This document shows positions 34,893-43,649 of a stretch of DNA of 64,000 nt, in pieces (within the stretch, counting starts at the first letter, position 1; the number at the start of each line of letters is the position of its first letter). The notes below the pieces were generated by a model. The model was not told the DNA's origin. It ran no database searches and saw only the letters and a program-made list of their open reading frames with translations. The DNA comes from an uncultured Lachnospiraceae bacterium (GTDB lineage Bacteria > Bacillota > Clostridia > Lachnospirales > Lachnospiraceae). Position numbers and translations under genes: made by a program. The DNA lies in assembly GCA_910578885.1 (NCBI GenBank), contig CAJTSH010000005.1:49788-113787 (forward strand), in the 5' to 3' direction.

Positions 34893-35750
34893 CTATTTTT
34901 CCGGTTTGAGATGGATCACCACAAGCTCCGCCCTGTCAAAAATACGGATATGGAAAGTATGCGTGCCAAGCCCGCGGCTTACAACCGCATGTCTCTTTCC
35001 AATTGTAAAAAATCCCGAATCGTATTTCGGAAAAAGTTGAAATTGCGGGGAAATCACGCTTCCAATCCCCGGCAGACGAATCAATCCCCCATGAGTATGT
35101 CCGGCAACTGTCAAATCTGCTCCCCACGCAGCATAATCATCACAAAACAGAGGATTGTGCGCAAGCAGGACAGAGAACTTCTCGGAGTCCGCTTCTCCCA
35201 ATGCATCATTTAAAAAATTCTCAGGCAACGGCACGATTTTTCCCTTGGTATAGCAGTCCAGCGGAATATCCAGACCGTAGAGCATCAGAGAATTCTCTTT
35301 ACATTCCACCTGTTCCTTCTCATTATTCAGGATATGCACTCCCAATCCCTCCACTTGTCTTTTATATTCCATGTATTCTTCAAAATACAAGGACTCCGGC
35401 TGTTCTACCCGGCTTTCATGATTTCCATTGGAAAAATATACCGGCGCAGCCTTTATCAGCTCCTTAAAAAAACTCAGTGCAGCCGGATAATCCTCCGTAT
35501 GCGCACTTACAATCATATCTCCCGGCACTAAAATCAAATCCGGATTTATTTCCTCTACGGCAGTTGTGAGTTTTTTATTTCCTTCTCCATAAATATGACA
35601 ATGAAAATCTGCTGCCACCAGCAGCTTCACCGGCTTATGGATTCGCTCAGATACAACCGTATAATGTGCAATTCTGAATTTTTTCAATTCCTGCCGCTGC
35701 CAGATTACATAACACAGAAATAAGGCAATAATTATCAACATTATTTTCAT
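34893..35750 (-). CDS. Membrane-anchored metallophosphoesterase (YkuE-like)
   Basis: 285 residues with one N-terminal membrane helix (about 2-18). The calcineurin-type motifs are ADFHCH (Asp48, His50), GDM, GNHES (about 110), a histidine in LLAHNPLF and GHTHGG (about 217). These coordinate a two-metal centre. The family includes lipid and nucleotide phosphoesterases; the substrate is unknown. The leader carries a twin-hairpin element also found before argS. Confidence 0.88.
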   Translation of the reverse strand: MKIMLIIIALFLCYVIWQRQELKKFRIAHYTVVSERIHKPVKLLVAADFHCHIYGEGNKKLTTAVEEINPDLILVPGDMIVSAHTEDYPAALSFFKELIKAAPVYFSNGNHESRVEQPESLYFEEYMEYKRQVEGLGVHILNNEKEQVECKENSLMLYGLDIPLDCYTKGKIVPLPENFLNDALGEADSEKFSVLLAHNPLFCDDYAAWGADLTVAGHTHGGLIRLPGIGSVISPQFQLFPKYDSGFFTIGKRHAVVSRGLGTHTFHIRIFDRAELVVIHLKPEK

Positions 35751-35763
35751 TTTTTCCTCTTTC

Positions 35764-35813
35764 CGGCGTGCGCTTCACACCATCTAGGTATATTTGAAAG
35801 TTAACTTCCCAAC
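35764..35813 (-). ncRNA. Twin-hairpin leader element, copy 2 (phosphoesterase gene)
   Basis: On the minus strand, an imperfect hairpin with CTTTCAA as 3' arm, linker CAAATATACCTAGAT, a hairpin GGTGTG-AAGCG-CACGCC, then GAAAGAGG before the start. It shares order, spacing and the CCTAGAT linker with the element before argS (61933-61982). The closing stem keeps pairing by a C-G to U-G change. Confidence 0.6.
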
Positions 35814-35962
35814 TCGCTCATGACCACGTTCAAACATCCTTTCCCAAAAATATCTGTCAAAAGGATGGATTTTCCCGCATATGATACAAGTCCTTCTTCT
35901 ATAATAAAGTAAACGCAATTTCATTGTGACAACTTACAATGAACATTTTCTGGAGGTAAATT

Positions 35963-37246
35963 ATGCGACTTCTACTTTCCGCACTCCTTTGCCTGTCCCT
36001 GCTATGTTCCAATATGCCTGCAATCTTTTATACCGGAGAAAATATTCCAGTAGAAACAAACGATTCGTCAAGTACCACAGAAGAAACCCCATCAACGGAA
36101 TCCACCGCAACTGCAACCGAGCCCGAAAACAATTCCGACGCCGGAAATTCTGCGGATCTGGCTGCTTCCCTTGGTCTGTCGGCTCCACATCTGGTACTGA
36201 TGGAGGCTTCCACCGGAACGATTATCTATGAGAAGGATTCTCACACGAGCCTGCATCCGGCAAGCATTACTAAGATTATGACGCTGATTCTTATTTTTGA
36301 CGCTTTAAGCAAGGGCGGCTTGCAGCTTACCGATACGGTAACGGTCTCCGAGTATGCTGCCAGCATGGGCGGGTCGCAGGTCTACTTAGAACCGGGAGAA
36401 ACTCAGACGGTGGATACGATGATTAAGTGTATCTCTGTGGCGAGCGCGAATGATGCGTGTGTGGCAATGGCAGAACACATCTCCGGCAGCGAATCCGCCT
36501 TCGTAGAGCAGATGAACGAACGCGCCAAAGGACTTGGAATGACCGACACTCACTTTGTCAACTGCTGCGGGCTTGACACAGACGGACATATGACCAGCGC
36601 CTATGACGTTGCTTTAATGTCAAGGGAATTAACCATAAAATATCCGCAGATACATAATTACTCTACCATCTGGATGGAAAATATCACCCACAACACCAAA
36701 CGGGGGGCGAGTGAATTTGGCTTGACCAATACAAACAAGCTGATTAAACAGTATCAATACGCCACCGGACTAAAGACCGGTTCCACCGACCTTGCCAAAT
36801 ATTGCGTCTCCGCCACTGCTGAAAAAGACGGAATTGAACTGATTGCAGTCATCATGGCAGCTCCGGATTATAAAATCCGCTTTGCTGACGCCAGCGCACT
36901 ATTAGGCTACGGCTTCTCCTGCTGTCAGCTCTACGAGGACAAAAACGAAGATAAACTCCCGCTGCTGCCTGTTGCCGGCGGAGTTTCGGAATCCGTTCCA
37001 CTCCACTACGAGGGCGGCTTCTCCTACTTAAACACCACCGGAGACGATTTGACCAATGTGAAAAAGGAAATACAGCTTCCCGAAGAAGCCGCAGCTCCGG
37101 TAGAGAAAGGCACAGCCGCCGGAAAGGCTGTCTACACTTTGAACGGAAAAGAAATAGGCTCTATCCCAATTCTCTATTCAGAGACAATTGAAAAAGCCAC
37201 CTACCGGGATTATCTGGAAAAAGTGTTCTATTTCTTCTTTAGTTAA
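35963..37246 (+). CDS. D-alanyl-D-alanine carboxypeptidase (penicillin-binding protein 5/6 type)
   Basis: 427 residues. A signal peptide (about 1-22), a Ser/Thr/Glu-rich linker (about 30-70), then the peptidase domain with SITK (101-104), SAN (161-163) and KTG (about 271). A C-terminal beta domain and a terminal amphipathic segment follow. It trims D-Ala from wall peptides; it is the second such enzyme in the window, more divergent at the N terminus than the one at 31926. GGAGG precedes the ATG. The stop is 2 bp from that of the convergent cardiolipin synthase. Confidence 0.92.
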   Translation: MRLLLSALLCLSLLCSNMPAIFYTGENIPVETNDSSSTTEETPSTESTATATEPENNSDAGNSADLAASLGLSAPHLVLMEASTGTIIYEKDSHTSLHPASITKIMTLILIFDALSKGGLQLTDTVTVSEYAASMGGSQVYLEPGETQTVDTMIKCISVASANDACVAMAEHISGSESAFVEQMNERAKGLGMTDTHFVNCCGLDTDGHMTSAYDVALMSRELTIKYPQIHNYSTIWMENITHNTKRGASEFGLTNTNKLIKQYQYATGLKTGSTDLAKYCVSATAEKDGIELIAVIMAAPDYKIRFADASALLGYGFSCCQLYEDKNEDKLPLLPVAGGVSESVPLHYEGGFSYLNTTGDDLTNVKKEIQLPEEAAAPVEKGTAAGKAVYTLNGKEIGSIPILYSETIEKATYRDYLEKVFYFFFS

Positions 37247-37248
37247 AA

Positions 37249-38787
37249 CTACAACAATGGTGCAATCAGCCTCAAGATGCTCTGCATGAACCTGATATAC
37301 CAACGCCTGTTCTTGCAGAACTCCAATGTAATCTCCTCTGATTGCGCCATTGTTTTTATTGCATCCTCCTTGAGTTGTGTAACCGCCTTGCATCGGTACA
37401 TGAACACGCCGCATTCAAAATGCAGATAGAGGCTGCGGTAGTCCATGTTGATACTGCCGACTGTTGCAATCGTATCGTCACAGACAAAACTCTTAGCATG
37501 TATGAACCCTGGCGAATACTGGTAAATCTTCACCCCATTTTCAATCAGCCTAAGGTAATCCGCCTGCGTAAGCAGGTATACAAGCTTCTTGTCTGGAATC
37601 CCCGGCGTAACGATCCTCACATCCACCCCGCATTTCGCCGCATTGCAGAGCACTGTGAGCATTTCATTATCAATAATCAGGTATGGTGTAAAAATATAGA
37701 CATATTTTTTTGCCTTACTGATAATATTCATATAGACATTTTCCCCGGTACTTTCTTTATCTAACGGCGTATCTCCATAAGGCTGTACAAAACCGTCTGA
37801 TTCAACCGACTGATTCCGGCAGATATTTGGTCTGAATTTCTGGTAATCCTCTGAACTTTGCACAATATAATTCCACATTTCAAGGAACATGCAGGTAAAG
37901 CTCCAGACCGCTTCCCCTTCCAGCCGAATGCCGGTATCTTTCCAATAGCCGAATCTCTCGGTCTTATTGATATATTCGTCTGCAATATTGATTCCTCCGG
38001 TAAACGCCACTTTACCGTCCACGACAAATATCTTGCGATGGTCACGGTTATTCATGATAATCGACAGCATCGGCCGGAATGGGTTGAATGCAGCGCACTT
38101 AATCCCCTTTGCCTGAAGGGAACGGTAAAAATGTGCAGGCATAGTCGTAATACATCCCATATCGTCATAAATCAGCCTGACTTCCACACCTTCCTTGACC
38201 TTCCGCTCCAGCACCTCTATGACCGTATCGAACATCGTGCCTTTATCAAGGATAAAATATTCCATAAATATAAAATGCTCTGCCGCCTCCAACGCCTCTA
38301 ACATTGCCGGAAACATCTCTTCTCCTCTGGCATAATACTCTGTTTTTGTATGCTTGTAGACCGGAAACTGCGCCCACTTGCTGATATAATGGGACTGACC
38401 GGCAACCCTTTCGTCCAGCTCCTGCAACTCCTTTACATAATGGGGATTCTCCGTCAAATAGGGGAGAATCTCCTGATGCACCTGATTCATCCGCTCCCTG
38501 GTCCTCTTTGTCAGCTCCGAGCGCCCAAATACCAGATAAATCAGCAGCCCAAGCACCGGAAACAGCAGGATAATAAAAGTCCATGCCAATTTATACGCCG
38601 GATTCATCCATTTTGTTACAATCCGCAGCATCACAATGATGACAGCCAGCGCTCTGACAATCAGGTCGACATAAGTAAACTGGATGCTGAATCGGTATAA
38701 GAAATTAAACAGCCAGAAAAATTGTATCGCAATTGCAAGAAATACGATAAATACACGGCTGAATATCAGTTTGCTAAGTTTCTTCAT
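37249..38787 (-). CDS. cls: Cardiolipin synthase (phospholipase D superfamily)
   Basis: 512 residues from the ATG at 38787 (MKKLSKLIFSRVF), with GGAAG upstream; a 44-residue longer reading looks spurious. Two N-terminal membrane segments (about 10-65), then two HKD catalytic motifs: HRKIFVVDG (about 247) and HAKSFVCDD (about 429). It condenses two phosphatidylglycerol molecules into cardiolipin. It meets the carboxypeptidase gene tail to tail with no visible terminator. Confidence 0.93.
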   Translation of the reverse strand: MKKLSKLIFSRVFIVFLAIAIQFFWLFNFLYRFSIQFTYVDLIVRALAVIIVMLRIVTKWMNPAYKLAWTFIILLFPVLGLLIYLVFGRSELTKRTRERMNQVHQEILPYLTENPHYVKELQELDERVAGQSHYISKWAQFPVYKHTKTEYYARGEEMFPAMLEALEAAEHFIFMEYFILDKGTMFDTVIEVLERKVKEGVEVRLIYDDMGCITTMPAHFYRSLQAKGIKCAAFNPFRPMLSIIMNNRDHRKIFVVDGKVAFTGGINIADEYINKTERFGYWKDTGIRLEGEAVWSFTCMFLEMWNYIVQSSEDYQKFRPNICRNQSVESDGFVQPYGDTPLDKESTGENVYMNIISKAKKYVYIFTPYLIIDNEMLTVLCNAAKCGVDVRIVTPGIPDKKLVYLLTQADYLRLIENGVKIYQYSPGFIHAKSFVCDDTIATVGSINMDYRSLYLHFECGVFMYRCKAVTQLKEDAIKTMAQSEEITLEFCKNRRWYIRFMQSILRLIAPLL

Positions 38788-38875
38788 AAGCCTGACTTCC
38801 TTCTTTTGTATTTTCTCACACAGTTTATCTTTATATTTTACACGATTTTTTTCATTTACGCAAATCATTCTCCAC

Positions 38876-39760
38876 TTACAGCAGACGTGCCACGTCAATC
38901 CTGCCCCAGCCCTGAACATTTTTTTCCTTCCCCATATCTACCGCAGTCTCATAAAGCCTCAGCTTTACCTGCGCAGGCGTCAGATAAGGATATTTGGAAA
39001 GCAGCAATGTAACCGCACCCGCCACCACCGGAGTTGCCATTGAGGTTCCGCTCTTTGCCTCGTAGGACATGCCGGGCGAACAGCTGACCACCTCCGTACC
39101 GGGCGCTAAAAGTTCCGGTTTTACCACGCAGCTTTCGGTCGGTCCCCTGCCGCTGTATCCTTTCGTCAGTCCCGGCTTCCGAACTGTCTGTATGTCGTCA
39201 TCACTGCTTCCCACGGTAATTACCGAACGGCACATGCCGGGAATCGTAATGCTCCCACTTGCGGGACCGTTGTTCCCAGCCGCAGCAATCACTACGATTC
39301 CGTTGTCCCAGACTTCCTCTACCGCCGCAATCAATCTGCTTCTCTCTTCTTTTTTTGCTGAACTTAGCATTCCCACAGAAATATTTAGTATGCGTATTTG
39401 GTATTTTTCCCGATAATTTATGATCCATTTCAACGCAGACAATACCTGAGAAGTGTTCCCGTTTCCCAGCCGGTCAAGCACCTTTAACATAATAAGACTA
39501 CAGCCCGGAGCCATCCCCACATACCTTCCGTGGCTCAAAAAACCGCTGCCGCCAATGATTCCGGACACATGGGTCCCATGCCCGTTGTCATCATACATCC
39601 CCTTCTTTTTGCTTGTAAAATCCAAAAAATCTACAATTCTATGGCTAAAGTCCGGATGCCCCACAATTCCGGTATCCATGACCGCAACTGTTATCCCGGA
39701 ACCGATATATCCCATTTTATGTGCAGCATCGGCATGCACAAGCTCTCTTACCCGTTCCAT
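38876..39760 (-). CDS. Subtilisin-family (S8) serine protease, no signal peptide
   Basis: 294 residues. The catalytic triad is Asp29 (AVMDTGIVGHPD), His61 (DDNGHGTHVSG) and Ser about 239 (SGTSMATPVVAGA), with the oxyanion Asn in AAAGNNGPASG. No signal peptide or classical inhibitor propeptide is visible, so it resembles the intracellular subtilisins (IspA/AprX type) of Firmicutes. Role probably protein turnover; the target is unknown. Confidence 0.9.
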   Translation of the reverse strand: MERVRELVHADAAHKMGYIGSGITVAVMDTGIVGHPDFSHRIVDFLDFTSKKKGMYDDNGHGTHVSGIIGGSGFLSHGRYVGMAPGCSLIMLKVLDRLGNGNTSQVLSALKWIINYREKYQIRILNISVGMLSSAKKEERSRLIAAVEEVWDNGIVVIAAAGNNGPASGSITIPGMCRSVITVGSSDDDIQTVRKPGLTKGYSGRGPTESCVVKPELLAPGTEVVSCSPGMSYEAKSGTSMATPVVAGAVTLLLSKYPYLTPAQVKLRLYETAVDMGKEKNVQGWGRIDVARLL

Positions 39761-39827
39761 GAAAATTCTCTTTTATTTTATCATATAAAAAGAATGGCGG
39801 AATGTTACTTCGAAAACCCTATAACCC

Positions 39828-39868
39828 AAACAGGACAAGATTCCTATCATCGGAATCCTGTCCTGTTT
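39828..39868. terminator. Hairpin after pnp
   Basis: A stem of AAACAGGACA and GATTCC against GGAATC and TGTCCTGTTT around TATCATC, with one mismatch. The T-run is stronger on the + strand. On the minus strand it follows pnp by about 15 bp and probably ends that message. Confidence 0.65.
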
Positions 39869-39883
39869 TTATCTATGATTTCA

Positions 39884-41977
39884 TTATTTATTCTGCGGAA
39901 CATCCTTAATAGAGAAACTGATTCTTCCCATCTTATCCTTGCCCATGCAGATACATGTTACTGTGTCCCCAAGTGTAAGGACATCCTCTACGCGGTTAAT
40001 TCTCTCTTTTGCAATCTTGGAAATGTGCACCATTCCCTCCTTGCCCGGCGCAAACTCAAGAAATGCGCCAAACTCCTTGATGCTTACGACTTTACCGGTG
40101 AAAATCTGTCCTTCTTCAAAATCTGTGGTAATGATACGTACCATATCTGCAGCCTTGTCCATCATTTCCTTATCTGTACCGCATATGCTGACTGCGCCTT
40201 CATCGGAAATGTCAATTTTCACTCCCGTACGCTCAATAATCTCATTGATCGTCTTACCTCTCTGACCGACAACATCTCCGATCTTAGCCGGGTCAATCTG
40301 GAGCTGGAAAATCTTCGGAGCGTATGCGCCGACCTCTGCTCTTGGCTTATCAATTGCCTTTGACATTACTTCATCCATGATGAAAAGTCTTGCCTCTCTG
40401 GTTCTTCTGATTGCTTCCTCTACGATAGGTCTTGTCAGTCCATGAATCTTGATATCCATCTGAATCGCAGTGATACCGTCATGCGTACCTGTTACCTTAA
40501 AGTCCATATCTCCAAAGAAATCCTCTAAGCCCTGAATATCTGTCAATACTATATAGTCATCATCGGTATCTCCGGTCACCAGACCGCAGGATATACCCGC
40601 TACCATCTTCTTAATCGGCACTCCGGCTGCCATCAATGCCATACAGGAAGCACAGGTGGATGCCATAGAAGTAGAACCGTTGGATTCAAATGTCTCAGAT
40701 ACAGCGCGGATTGCATACGGGAACTCCTCTTCTGTCGGAAGTACCGGCACTAATGCCTTCTCTGCCAATGCTCCATGTCCGATTTCCCGGCGTCCCGGTC
40801 CTCTCGAAGGCTTTGTCTCTCCTACCGAATAAGACGGGAAATTATAATGATGCATATAACGTTTCGACGTAATCTGCTCGTCCAATCCGTCTACCCGCTG
40901 GACCTCTGAAAGAGGAGCTAAGGTTACAACATCGCAAATCTGTGTCTGTCCCCGGGTAAACATTGCAGAACCATGTACCCTCGGAATCAAATCTACCTCT
41001 GCGGCAAGCGGACGGATCTGATTGATCTCACGTCCGTCCGGACGCTTGTGGTCTTTCAAAATCATCTTGCGGACTGTTTTCTTCTGATACTGATAAACAG
41101 CCTCTCCAAGGATTGCAAGCCACTCTTCATTATCCGCAAATGCTTCTTCTAACTTTTCGGTTACCTGACGGATATTCTCCTCACGTACCTGTTTCTCATC
41201 AGAAAATACGGCTTCTTCCATCTGCTCCGGCGTTACGATTTCCTTCATGGCGTCGAACATCTCCTGCGGAATCGCACAGCTCTCATAGGAATGTTTCGGT
41301 TTTCCGGCTTCTGCAACAATCTTATTGATAAAGGCGTTAATCGTCTGATTGATATCATGCGCCATATAAATCGCCTCTAACATCTTCTCTTCCGGAATCT
41401 CATTCGCTCCCGCCTCAATCATGATTACTTTCTCCATTGTTGAGGCTACGGTCAGCTGCAAATCTCCATTGTTCCACTCATCCTGAGACGGATTCACAAG
41501 AAATTCTCCGTTAACCATACCAATCTGCGTCATTGCACATGGTCCGTCAAACGGAATATCGGAAATTGAAGTTGCAATTGCCGCACCGAGCATTGCCACT
41601 ACCTCCGGGCGGCACTGCGGGTCTACGCTCATTACCATATTATTTAAGGTTACATCATTCCGGTAATCCTTCGGGAATAAGGGACGCATCGGACGGTCAA
41701 TCACACGGGAAGTAAGAATTGCATTCTCTGACGCCTTTCCCTCCCTTTTATTAAATCCTCCCGGGATCTTTCCTACTGCATAAAGCTTCTCTTCAAACTC
41801 AACGCTTAACGGGAAAAAGTCGATTCCTTCTCTCGGTTTCTCAGAAGCAGTTGCTGTAGATAACACAGTCGTGTCACCATAGTGCATAAAAGCACATCCA
41901 TTTGCCTGCTTGCCGACTCTGCCGATATCGACGGTAAGAGTCCTGCCTGCAAGCTCCATTGAATAACTCTGATACAT
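39884..41977 (-). CDS. pnp: Polyribonucleotide nucleotidyltransferase (PNPase)
   Basis: 697 residues. Two RNase PH-like domains (about 1-215 and 305-540) with a helical domain between; SNGSTSMASTCASCMALMAAG marks the active second domain. A KH domain (about 550-610, VGQRGKTINEIIERTGV) and S1 domain (about 620-690) follow. It degrades RNA phosphorolytically 3'-5'. It follows rpsO by 100 bp containing a strong hairpin, the classic rpsO-pnp arrangement in which mRNA processing adjusts pnp expression. Confidence 0.97.
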   Translation of the reverse strand: MYQSYSMELAGRTLTVDIGRVGKQANGCAFMHYGDTTVLSTATASEKPREGIDFFPLSVEFEEKLYAVGKIPGGFNKREGKASENAILTSRVIDRPMRPLFPKDYRNDVTLNNMVMSVDPQCRPEVVAMLGAAIATSISDIPFDGPCAMTQIGMVNGEFLVNPSQDEWNNGDLQLTVASTMEKVIMIEAGANEIPEEKMLEAIYMAHDINQTINAFINKIVAEAGKPKHSYESCAIPQEMFDAMKEIVTPEQMEEAVFSDEKQVREENIRQVTEKLEEAFADNEEWLAILGEAVYQYQKKTVRKMILKDHKRPDGREINQIRPLAAEVDLIPRVHGSAMFTRGQTQICDVVTLAPLSEVQRVDGLDEQITSKRYMHHYNFPSYSVGETKPSRGPGRREIGHGALAEKALVPVLPTEEEFPYAIRAVSETFESNGSTSMASTCASCMALMAAGVPIKKMVAGISCGLVTGDTDDDYIVLTDIQGLEDFFGDMDFKVTGTHDGITAIQMDIKIHGLTRPIVEEAIRRTREARLFIMDEVMSKAIDKPRAEVGAYAPKIFQLQIDPAKIGDVVGQRGKTINEIIERTGVKIDISDEGAVSICGTDKEMMDKAADMVRIITTDFEEGQIFTGKVVSIKEFGAFLEFAPGKEGMVHISKIAKERINRVEDVLTLGDTVTCICMGKDKMGRISFSIKDVPQNK

Positions 41978-42024
41978 ATATTTCTCCTTCTACTCTTATG
42001 TGAAAGCCTCGCTTTCCACATGTT

Positions 42025-42054
42025 AAAATAGAGCGGATAATTCCGCTCTATTTT
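42025..42054 (-). terminator. rpsO-pnp intergenic hairpin
   Basis: A 13-bp perfect stem (AAAATAGAGCGGA and complement) with a 4-nt loop. It is both a likely partial terminator of rpsO and a possible RNase III site, as known for this gene pair in E. coli. Confidence 0.75.
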
Positions 42055-42077
42055 CATACGGTTTCTTATCAAAAGAA

Positions 42078-42344
42078 TTATTTTCTTAAGCCCAAACGCT
42101 CAATCAAGGTACGATAGCGCTCAATGTCAATCTTCTTCAAATAAGCCAATAAACCACGTCTCTGACCAACCATTTTCAAAAGTCCTCTTCTGGAATGATG
42201 ATCCTTCTGATTTACTTTTAAATGCTCTGTTAATTCATTGATTCTTGCCGTTAAAAGAGCAATCTGAACCTCCGGTGAACCAGTATCGCCCGGTGTTCTT
42301 CCGTATTCTGCAATAATTGCCTGTTTCTTTTCCTTTGCCAACAT
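42078..42344 (-). CDS. rpsO: 30S ribosomal protein S15
   Basis: 88 residues, the normal length. [17 protein letters not shown] and [22 protein letters not shown] are the family core that binds 16S rRNA in the platform. Its leader (42345-42440) may bind S15 for autoregulation, as known for other rpsO genes, though I see no confident pseudoknot. Consensus promoter upstream. Confidence 0.97.
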   Translation of the reverse strand: MLAKEKKQAIIAEYGRTPGDTGSPEVQIALLTARINELTEHLKVNQKDHHSRRGLLKMVGQRRGLLAYLKKIDIERYRTLIERLGLRK

Positions 42345-42447
42345 AGTGTTGTCCTCCTTATTATGAAATCATCGCCCAATCTCGTATGATACTCAGCAAA
42401 AGGTTGGAGAGTCCATCTGCCGAATATGGGCTTACTCATACTCGCAA

Positions 42448-42476
42448 AGTATAGCATACTTCCATTTTTTTGTAAA
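42448..42476 (-). promoter_or_regulatory. Promoter of rpsO-pnp
   Basis: On the minus strand, TTTACA (42471-42476), 17 bp, TATACT (42448-42453). A ~100-nt leader follows. Confidence 0.75.
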
Positions 42477-42483
42477 GAAATTT

Positions 42484-43527
42484 TTAATTGCTTAAAATGC
42501 TGACAACCTTGACCGGCTGGCGGTAATATGCATTGGAAATCTTAATTCCGGTCGTCGGAGAGCTGGCATGCACAATCTGCCCGTTACCGATATAAATTGC
42601 CACATGATTGATGCCTCTGCCCCTGCCATAGAAAAACAGATCCCCCGGCTGCGCCTCAGACGCATTTATCTTAGTTCCATAACCCGCCTGTGCGCCAGAA
42701 GAATGCGGTAAATAAACGCCGTATTTTGCAAATACAGACATAACAAAACCAGAACAATCAGCGCCTCTTGTCAGACTGGAACCGCCCCATACATAAGGGT
42801 TGCCTACAAACTGTGTTGCATAGGATACAAGAGAAACCCTCACATTGGATATACCTTGTCCATATTTCACCTCAGTCATGGTCATTGCCTTAGGAAGCTG
42901 GGTGGATAACTCTACATAATCTTTGCTTACATATCCCTCTTCCCCGTCAATATCCGCCTTTATCCATCCATCATATTCTTCTAATACATTAAGTTCTTCG
43001 CCAATTGGCATCTGTGCAATAATCTCACATTCCGTATTCATTTCCGCACGTACATTTAATGTCGTGGTTGTCACGGTTGCAATCGTCATCATAACCTCAG
43101 ATGACTTTTCTCTTGCAGCATCACCGGTTATTAAATAATCTCCTTTTACATATCCGTTCACTTTCCCTGACTGAATATGATACCATTCACCGTCCGTCTC
43201 CAAAATCTCACAGCCTGCATCCTTTGGCAGCTTTCCAATCAGGTCGGCTGTCTCATCAGCTGCTTTCCGTATATTTAAATTTGTTTCAACATCTGCAATT
43301 CCCAGATTGATGTATCCACAAATAGTTGTATCTTCTGTCTGTCCTGCCTTCGTCAATGCCACATCCGCATCAATGATTTCCGGTTCATCGGAATAGTTCA
43401 TGTAAGAACTAATTGCTGATAATACCCCGGAACTCACTCCCAGTGCCCAGACCTGCGCCTGTGCCGCAAATAACACTGTACCACATGCGAATAAAAAACC
43501 TGCTGTTTTTGCCAGTTTTAATTTCAT
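42484..43527 (-). CDS. Secreted SH3b-NlpC/P60 cell-wall peptidase
   Basis: 347 residues from the ATG at 43527 with AGGAGG upstream. Signal peptide (about 1-28), two bacterial SH3 domains (about 70-135 and 145-205), then NlpC/P60. NPYVWGG, the catalytic Cys in ADCSGFV (about 257), His in INHVAIYIG (about 305) and a further His in IVHASS (about 317) fit a gamma-D-Glu-diamino acid endopeptidase. It probably cuts peptidoglycan stem peptides during growth or division. Confidence 0.92.
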   Translation of the reverse strand: MKLKLAKTAGFLFACGTVLFAAQAQVWALGVSSGVLSAISSYMNYSDEPEIIDADVALTKAGQTEDTTICGYINLGIADVETNLNIRKAADETADLIGKLPKDAGCEILETDGEWYHIQSGKVNGYVKGDYLITGDAAREKSSEVMMTIATVTTTTLNVRAEMNTECEIIAQMPIGEELNVLEEYDGWIKADIDGEEGYVSKDYVELSTQLPKAMTMTEVKYGQGISNVRVSLVSYATQFVGNPYVWGGSSLTRGADCSGFVMSVFAKYGVYLPHSSGAQAGYGTKINASEAQPGDLFFYGRGRGINHVAIYIGNGQIVHASSPTTGIKISNAYYRQPVKVVSILSN

Positions 43528-43582
43528 GAAAAACCTCCTGCGATTCCTTTGCTCAATCTCTAACTTTTCACAACATACTGAA

Positions 43583-43611
43583 ATTATAATCACATCCTAT
43601 TACAATGTCAA
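43583..43611 (-). promoter_or_regulatory. Consensus promoter of the NlpC/P60 gene
   Basis: TTGACA, 17 bp, TATAAT on the minus strand: a perfect match to the vegetative consensus. Confidence 0.85.
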
Positions 43612-43649
43612 CATATTTATGTAATAATTATGTAACATTTTTCCGTTTT